5,546 nt of DNA from contig CAJTSQ010000073.1 of NCBI GenBank assembly GCA_910578735.1, positions 1 through 5,546 of the forward strand, given 5' to 3'. A program made the position numbers and the translations under genes. Positions 1 to 4,800 of the stretch are shown one piece after another (position 1 is the first letter of the stretch; every line of letters begins with the position of its first letter). The notes under the pieces are model-generated. The model was not told where the DNA came from. It was given only the letters and a program-made list of their open reading frames with translations, and searched no databases. Source of the DNA: an uncultured Oscillospiraceae bacterium. GTDB lineage: Bacteria; Bacillota; Clostridia; Oscillospirales; Oscillospiraceae.

Positions 1-892
1 GAAATTCGTTGTAATCCTTCCCATGTTCCGCAGGTGGCGGATTGCGGTAAATCAGCTTCACCCGCTGGGACAGTTCCGGGTTGTCCTGGATGGCGTTTTC
101 CAGCCGCTCCATGCCCATAATCCCCGCCTTATCGTTATCCAAGCATAGGCTGACCTGGGTAACGTGGGGATGATCGTGGAGGAATTGAATCATGGCGCGA
201 GGCGCGGTCCCGCCCAAGGATAGGTAATGGCTGTCCCGCCACTCACCCCCGGACAGCTTCACCAGCGTAGCCAGGGAGAGGGCGTCAATGGGGCTTTCCG
301 CCACAGCCAGCCGGGAACACTTTGGGTCAGCGGCCAGCAGAGAGAAATTGTACCGCTTGTCGCTGCCCTCCGCATCTATCCGAAAGTTGTCCCGCGTTCC
401 CCGCAGGCAGGCGAACCGGGCGCGGCCCGTAGGGTCCCTGCCGACAAAGACGCAGTTCTGATACTTCTGGCTCTCATAAAGCGTACCGGCCTGGATACAC
501 GTTTGCAGCAGCTCCGGGTGGATGCCCCGGCCTTGCAGATAGGCCAGCATCATGGAGGGGAACCGGCTGGCCTTTGGCAGTTCAAAGGGCTTCGGAGGTT
601 TCGGCTTGGGCTGTTCCTGGGGCGGCGGGGCGCGGTAGCCGCACAGAGCCTCCACCGCCCCTACAAAGTCCATCCCCCGGACCTTGATGAGATAGTCCAG
701 CGCCGTCCGGCCCCCGATGCCCCGGCTGTTCCAGCACCATTTCCCATGGGAGATTTTCAAGCTGTCATGGGTCCGGGTACAGTATTCGTGAGGGCCGCAG
801 CGTTTCAGCTCATGGGGTTCGTAGGTTTGCAAATAGGATAATAAATCCCATTCCTTTGCTTTTGCGATCTGTTCTTTGGTTACTCCTGGCAT
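1..892 (-). CDS. DUF3991/Toprim domain protein (primase-like), 3' end cut by window edge
   Basis: 297 codons are visible from ATG at 892 to the left edge, with no stop. The N-terminal part (residues 1-85) resembles a degenerate CHC2-type primase zinc-finger module: Cys32, Cys38, His42 and Cys53, then an SRGIGG turn at 56-61 and a helix starting TALDYL. A Pro/Lys linker (89-102) leads to a DUF3991-like segment (about 107-190). The Toprim fold follows (about 194-290), with the catalytic-type Glu199 in VAESPID and the DxD pair Asp252/Asp254 in CLDNDKAG. The GKDYNEF ending resembles the last conserved motif of this family, so probably only a few residues are missing. Such proteins are common on conjugative elements and are presumed to act in priming or processing of transferred DNA; that role is inferred. 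The start is supported by AAAGGG at 900-905, 7 bases upstream. An intrinsic terminator sits directly upstream of this site, so expression may depend on read-through. Confidence 0.9.
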   Translation of the reverse strand, partial: MPGVTKEQIAKAKEWDLLSYLQTYEPHELKRCGPHEYCTRTHDSLKISHGKWCWNSRGIGGRTALDYLIKVRGMDFVGAVEALCGYRAPPPQEQPKPKPPKPFELPKASRFPSMMLAYLQGRGIHPELLQTCIQAGTLYESQKYQNCVFVGRDPTGRARFACLRGTRDNFRIDAEGSDKRYNFSLLAADPKCSRLAVAESPIDALSLATLVKLSGGEWRDSHYLSLGGTAPRAMIQFLHDHPHVTQVSLCLDNDKAGIMGMERLENAIQDNPELSQRVKLIYRNPPPAEHGKDYNEF

Positions 893-899
893 TCATTCA

Positions 900-905
900 C
901 CCTTT
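900..905 (-). promoter_or_regulatory. Shine-Dalgarno site of the Toprim gene, abutting a terminator
   Basis: AAAGGG on the minus strand lies 7 bases before ATG 892-890. An upstream out-of-frame ATG at 896-894 is only 3 bases from the site and opens just 28 codons, so ATG 892 is preferred. The T-tract of the upstream terminator ends at 911, leaving 5 bases between terminator and ribosome binding site. Confidence 0.7.
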
Positions 906-910
906 CTTGC

Positions 911-947
911 AAAAAAAAATAGAGGGACGACACTTGGGTCGTCCCTC
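911..947 (-). terminator. Strong intrinsic terminator between the 111-aa gene and the Toprim gene
   Basis: On the minus strand a perfect 10-bp stem (938-947 with 922-931, GAGGGACGAC/GTCGTCCCTC) closes a 6-base loop (932-937). It is followed by TA and then nine consecutive T residues (919-911). The plus strand has no T-run after the stem, so it acts on leftward transcription. It would end the transcript of the 111-aa gene, 52 bases after its stop. Confidence 0.92.
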
Positions 948-949
948 AC

Positions 950-977
950 GTTAAAAGCTGGTATTCAATTTTGTCAT
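950..977 (-). promoter_or_regulatory. Weak candidate promoter for the Toprim gene
   Basis: On the minus strand ATGACA (977-972, 5/6 match to the -35 consensus) is separated by 16 bases from TTTAAC (955-950, 4/6 match to the -10 consensus). A transcript would start near 943, inside the 5' arm of the terminator stem, leaving only about 6 of its 10 base pairs. This could let the Toprim gene escape termination. The match is weak and could be chance. Confidence 0.3.
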
Positions 978-998
978 ACCCGGCGATTACCGGAACAC

Positions 999-1334
999 TC
1001 AATCCTCCGGCTGGTCCAGGCCAAGCCGCTGGGCGATTTCTTCCGGCTTTAATCCGGCTTTGCTGGCGCTCTTAATCAAATCCTGGATTTTCTGCTTTTT
1101 GGTCTTACGGGGCTTGCGCGGCGGTTTGGGAGCGAGAATGTCCTTTTTCTTCTGCTCTAAAGCCGCGATCCGCTCCTTAACAGCCGTCTCCTTCTTATCG
1201 AAGTCCTCATTGGCGGCGTCTCTTTTAGCGGCAAGAGATTCCAGCTCTTGATTCAGCTTTTCAATCTTGCTGTCAACGGCCTCGGCCATCTGCTGGGGGG
1301 TGCGGCGGGTGCGCTTCGTGTTTTGCTCATCCAT
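999..1334 (-). CDS. Small coiled-coil, basic protein of unknown function (111 aa)
   Basis: I do not recognise a named family. Residues 14-66 are charged and heptad-like (Lys/Glu/Ala/Leu rich), predicting a long coiled coil and probably a dimer. Residues 67-82 form a Pro/Lys/Arg linker (PKPPRKPRKTKKQK) resembling DNA-binding basic tails. Residues 83-105 (IQDLIKSASKAGLKPEEIAQRLGL) look like two short helices joined by a turn, as in a small helix-turn-helix. Dimerisation plus a basic, HTH-like end suggests nucleic-acid binding; this is inferred. The ATG start is backed by AGGAG at 1343-1347, 8 bases upstream. The gene stands alone between two intrinsic terminators, with promoter-like elements in the 180-bp region upstream. 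It lies next to a candidate oriT, so a relaxosome-accessory, regulatory or leading-region role is possible. It is not the usual ICE DUF4315 small coiled-coil protein as far as I can judge. Confidence 0.88.
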   Translation of the reverse strand: MDEQNTKRTRRTPQQMAEAVDSKIEKLNQELESLAAKRDAANEDFDKKETAVKERIAALEQKKKDILAPKPPRKPRKTKKQKIQDLIKSASKAGLKPEEIAQRLGLDQPED

Positions 1335-1359
1335 GATAACTGCTCCTTTTTGATGTAAT

Positions 1360-1387
1360 ATTTTCCGCTGAATCTAATCAGGAAAAT
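1360..1387. repeat. Inverted repeat at the -10/5' leader of the 111-aa gene
   Basis: The 7-bp arms ATTTTCC (1387-1381, minus strand) and GGAAAAT (1366-1360) are perfect. The pairing extends inward by TGA/TCA if a 2-base GC bulge (1368-1367) is allowed. The repeat overlaps the last two bases of the TATAAT box and the expected transcription start, the usual place for a repressor operator. A leader hairpin is the alternative for a transcript starting further upstream. Confidence 0.45.
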
Positions 1388-1412
1388 TATATCCCAAAAA
1401 CATCAATTCCAA
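1386..1412 (-). promoter_or_regulatory. Candidate promoter (proximal) for the 111-aa gene
   Basis: A perfect TATAAT (1391-1386) is preceded, with a short 15-base spacer, by TTGGAA (1412-1407, 4/6 match to -35). The predicted start near 1379 gives a leader of about 45 bases before ATG 1334. The spacer is suboptimal, so activity may be modest or need an activator. Confidence 0.5.
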
Positions 1413-1423
1413 ATAACTTTTTT

Positions 1424-1452
1424 ATCATAACACAGGATAAGCATTTTGAAAA
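1424..1452 (-). promoter_or_regulatory. Candidate extended -10 promoter overlapping the oriT-like site
   Basis: TTTTCA (1452-1447, 4/6 match to -35) is followed after 17 bases by TATGAT (1429-1424, 5/6) with the TGn extension immediately 5' (TGTTATGAT). The putative nic site (1433/1432) lies inside its spacer and the inverted repeats cover its -35. Relaxosome binding could therefore repress transcription of the 111-aa gene. Confidence 0.45.
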
Positions 1453-1475
1453 TAGGCTTTCAAGTAAAAATAGGC
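1430..1475 (-). other. Candidate origin of transfer (oriT) with IncP/MOBP-type nic site
   Basis: The minus strand reads TATCCTG|T at 1439-1432, an exact match to the known IncP-type nic consensus YATCCTG|Y (RP4/R64/VirD2-like relaxases). Immediately 5' lies an interrupted inverted repeat: AAGC-ATTTT (1459-1456, 1453-1449) pairs with AAAAT-GCTT (1447-1439). Its 3' arm abuts ATCCTG, the geometry seen at RP4-type oriTs. A second, overlapping perfect 6-bp inverted repeat TTGAAA/TTTCAA spans 1446-1463. The site lies in an AT-rich intergenic region next to a mobC-like gene. The octamer alone is not significant, since another copy occurs by chance inside the helicase gene. The call rests on octamer, repeats and location together. 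Cleavage is predicted between 1433 and 1432, with DNA to the left transferred first. Confidence 0.6.
1449..1475 (-). repeat. Two 9-bp direct repeats (GCCTATTTT) beside the putative nic site
   Basis: GCCTATTTT occurs at 1475-1467 and 1457-1449 on the minus strand, offset by 18 bp (not quite two helical turns), 5' of the putative nic. The copy nearest nic lies inside the inverted repeats; the other overlaps the T-tract of the mobC terminator. They are candidate accessory-protein binding sites, or coincidence. Confidence 0.4.
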
Positions 1476-1507
1476 GGCGAGAGCGCAAAATACACGCTCC
1501 CGCCGCC
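1465..1507 (-). terminator. Intrinsic terminator after the mobC-like gene
   Basis: On the minus strand a 13-bp GC-rich stem (1507-1495 with 1485-1473) contains a single G-U pair and closes a 9-base loop (1494-1486). It is followed by TATTTTT (1472-1466). It begins 7 bases after the mobC stop codon. The other direction lacks a T-run. It would close the helicase-mobC transcription unit and insulate the oriT-like region. Confidence 0.9.
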
Positions 1508-1514
1508 CTCGCAG

Positions 1515-1853
1515 TCACAGCGATTCAAATTTCTTCAGCAGGTCGTTGATGCCCTGCCAGACCTCCGTATAGCCCTGACGCAAATCTTCCACGTCCTGGG
1601 CGTAGAGATTTCGGGTGCTGTTGCAGCGGCGGGCGATCTGGTTCACATTGCTGGAAATGGAGCGCAGGAGCTTCACCATCTCCACTACGCTGGACATATC
1701 CAACTGGACCACATATCCGTCCACCACCATTTTCCGCAGATACGCCCGCAGATTCATGGTCCCCAGCAGGGCCATTTTCCGGTCAATCACCTCCTTTTCC
1801 TCCGGGGACACCTTGGTGTAAAGGCCGATGGTCCGGCCCTCGTTTTTTCTCAC
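1515..1853 (-). CDS. mobC: MobC-like plasmid/ICE mobilization relaxosome protein (112 aa)
   Basis: MobC-family accessory proteins bind oriT and help the relaxase open and nick DNA in the relaxosome. Residues 9-46 (IGLYTKVSPEEKEVIDRKM onward, then LRAYLRKMVVDG) look like a ribbon-helix-helix DNA-binding unit: a short basic strand and two helices. Residues 63-108 carry the MobC signature, with LRSISSNVNQIARRCNSTRN at 63-82, followed by a long amphipathic helix to the C-terminus. Length is normal for compact Firmicutes members. The start is GTG at 1853-1851, overlapping the helicase TGA as GTGA, with GGAGG at 1861-1865 7 bases upstream; this implies translational coupling. The gene ends at a strong terminator. 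No relaxase gene follows directly, although MobC and relaxase genes are commonly adjacent. The family call is confident; its target being the oriT-like site at about 1430-1475 is inferred. Confidence 0.9.
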   Translation of the reverse strand: MRKNEGRTIGLYTKVSPEEKEVIDRKMALLGTMNLRAYLRKMVVDGYVVQLDMSSVVEMVKLLRSISSNVNQIARRCNSTRNLYAQDVEDLRQGYTEVWQGINDLLKKFESL

Positions 1854-4800
1854 AGCGCCGCCTCCCTCCGCTGGCCTCTTTCCGCGCCAGCAGCCACCGG
1901 CGCGGGTGGAACGTAGGAGCGCAGCGCCGCCCGGATGGACGGTTTATCACCGCCCACAACGGAAAGCGCAGGCGGCACCGGCGCGGGGGCGCTGTCACCA
2001 TCTAAATCCGGTTCATCATCGCCGTCCTGAGATTGTTCCTCCGACTTGTGGTCAGCTTTCTCCAATTCCCGGTTAAGCTGGATCAGACGAGCCGATTTCT
2101 GCTGTAATTCATCCTCCTTGGGGAAGGGCCGCTCCGATTCCTCCTGGGCGTTAGCCAGCTCCTTTTCCAACGTCACCAGACGGGCCTCATGCGCTTTGAT
2201 TTTTTCGGCCATACCTTCCAGGACGTTGTTGATACGGGTGACATTGCCCACCGGGTCATCGGCCAGCTCCGCAGTATAGGTCAAATGCTGTTTCATGGTG
2301 ATTTTGAACTTGGACCCATCACAATGAAGCTGCATAGGAAAGCCCCGGTATTCGCCCAAATCCAGCGGCTTTTCCGGGTCGCTCATGAGCATACACGCTT
2401 TGATAATGGCCTCGCCCGCGCCCTTCCGCTCCGTGAAGGTCTGTCCCATGACGGTCATGGTAAACGCATCGTCCTTGACCGGATTGGCCTGCACAATGGG
2501 TAAATCTTTCCCCAGCGCCTCAATAAACAGCTTTGTCTCCGCAATTTTATTCGGATAATATTTCAGCGCCTTATCCTGCATTTCATACTGCTGGGATGTA
2601 TGGTTGGCTTTGAGCATTTTCAGCTTTGCCACCTGCACATCCAGCTCCATTTTCTCCCGGATACGGTCATCCCCGGTAGCCAGGGCCTTGACCTCGGCGT
2701 AGGAGAGGGCGGTAGCGTCCACGTCCTCAATGGACCGGGCAGGGGATTTCCCGGTCATGACCTGCCCGATAAATTTCTGCTTACTTTCCACCAGACCCCA
2801 GTTGTATGCGTCAAAGGTTCCTTTGGTAACGTACTTGAACATTTTAACCGTCTTATTCATGTTGCCCTGGCGCAGAGAACGGCCCGCCCGCTGCTCCAAA
2901 TCAGCCGGACGCCATGGGCAGTCAAGGTCATGGGAGGCCACGATCCGGTCCTGGACGTTAGTGCCAGCGCCCATCTTCTGCGTACTGCCGATGAGGACGC
3001 GCACCTGCCCCCGGCGCACCTTGGCGAACAGCTCCGCCTTTTGCGCTTCGGTGTTGGCATCGTGGATAAAGGCGATTTCCTCCTGGGGGATGCCCTGGGC
3101 GATCAGCTTCGCTTTTATATCGTCATAGACGTTAAATTTGCCGTCCCCCTTGGGCGTGGACAGGTCGCAGAACACTAATTGGGTCCCCCGAATGTCCATG
3201 CTGTTCCGCCACTCGGTGAGAACATTCTTGACGCAGGCGTTGACCTTGCTGTCTGGGTCATCCGGCAAGAGGGGGTTCTGTAAACGCTGATCCAGAGCCA
3301 GCTTGCGCCCGTCAGACGTGATCCGCAGCATATTGTCCACGGACGGGTCCACCAGCCTGTTACGCACAGCGTCCGCCCGGTCAGCCAGCTCCGCCACCAT
3401 CTCCTGCTGAAACTTGCTGGGTTCGGTGGTGACAGTGATGGGGACAGCCTCCGGGGTTGGCAGTTTCAACATATCCGCCGTCTGAATATCAGCAGCCTCC
3501 TTCCAAATGCTGATAAGCTCCGGGAGATTGTAGAATTTGGCGAACCGGGTCTTGGACCGGAATCCGGTTCCCTCCGGTTTCAGCTCCATAGCCGTCACCT
3601 TCTCACCAAAGTCCGCCGCCCAGGAATCAAAGTGACGGTGGCCGTTCCGTTCCAGCGTGTCAAATTGGAGGTAGCGCATCATGGTATACAACTCTACCAT
3701 ACTGTTGGAGATCGGGGTCCCCGTGGCGAAAGTAATACCACGCCCGCCGGTGATCTCGTCCATGTAACGGCATTTGCCGTACATATCGCTGGATTTCTGC
3801 GCGTCCGTCTGAGCGATGCCCGCCACACGGCTCATTTTTGTGTGTAAAAAGAGGTTCTTAAAGCTGTGCGCCTCGTCTACAAACAGCCGGTCAACGCCTA
3901 ATTCCTCAAACGTGACCACGCTGTCCTTTTTCTCTTTTGCCGCCAGCTTTTCCAGCTTGGCCTCCAATTTTTTCTTGGTTTTCTCCATCTGCTTGACGGT
4001 AAAGTTGTCTCCATCCTCCTCCTTTGCTTCACGGATGGCAGTAACAATTTCGTCAATCTGGTCCTCAATCACGGCTTTCTGCCGTTCCGGGGAGAGGGGA
4101 ATCTTTTCAAACTGACTGTGTCCGATGATAACCGCGTCATAGTCTCCGGTGGCTATACGGGCGCAGAACTTCTTGCGGCGGGCGGGTTCAAAGTCCTTCT
4201 TGGTAGCTACCAGAACCTTCGCTCCTGGATAAAGACGTAAAAAATCGCCGCCCCACTGTTCCGTCAGGTGGTTGGGGACGACGAACAGGGATTTCTGGCA
4301 CAGGCCCAGGCGCTTGCTCTCCATAGCGGCGGCAACCATTTCAAAGGTCTTGCCCGCGCCGACACAGTGGGCCAGCAGCGTATTCTTGCCATAGAGGATA
4401 TGGGCCACGGCGTTTTGCTGGTGGGGCCGCAGGGAGATTTCCGGGTTCATGCCCGCAAAGCGGATATGGGAACCGTCATACTCGCGGGGCCGGATGGCGT
4501 TGAATATGGAATTGTACTTCCTGCACAGAGCCTCCCGGCGCTCCGGGTCTTTGAAAATCCACTCCTTAAACGCTTCACAGATTGCCTCCTGCTTCTGCTG
4601 GGCAATCGCGGTCTGCTTCTCGTTGAGGACGCGGACCTCCTTTCCGTCCTCCCATTTTTTATCAAATATCCGCACATCCCGCTGGTTCAGCGCGGCCTCG
4701 AAGATTTCATAGGCGTTGATGCGCTTGGTGCCGTAGGTGGTATATGCGCGGACGTTATCCGCGCTGTCCTCGCTCTTACCCTGCACCCGCCATTCACCGG

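Noticed and set aside
227..841. Plus-strand open frame (204 codons) at the left
   Set aside because: The minus strand here encodes the Toprim protein with catalytic Glu and DxD residues and a good ribosome binding site; the plus frame is low-complexity Arg/Pro/Ala-rich.
809..896. 28-codon frame from the out-of-frame ATG at 896-894
   Set aside because: The ATG is only 3 bases from the Shine-Dalgarno, too close for efficient use; the frame is short and overlaps the Toprim start.
979..992. CCGG/CCGG short inverted repeat in the 893-998 spacer
   Set aside because: A 4-bp stem with a 6-base loop is too weak to interpret and does not pair with the terminator arms.
1335..1514. Possible small RNA or riboswitch in the intergenic region
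   Set aside because: The visible structures are explained by a terminator, promoter elements and oriT-like repeats; no known riboswitch or RNA motif was recognised.
2572..2579. Second exact YATCCTGY octamer (TATCCTGC, plus strand)
   Set aside because: It lies inside conserved helicase coding sequence and not in an intergenic control region like the one at 1432-1439. It shows the octamer alone is not evidence of an oriT.
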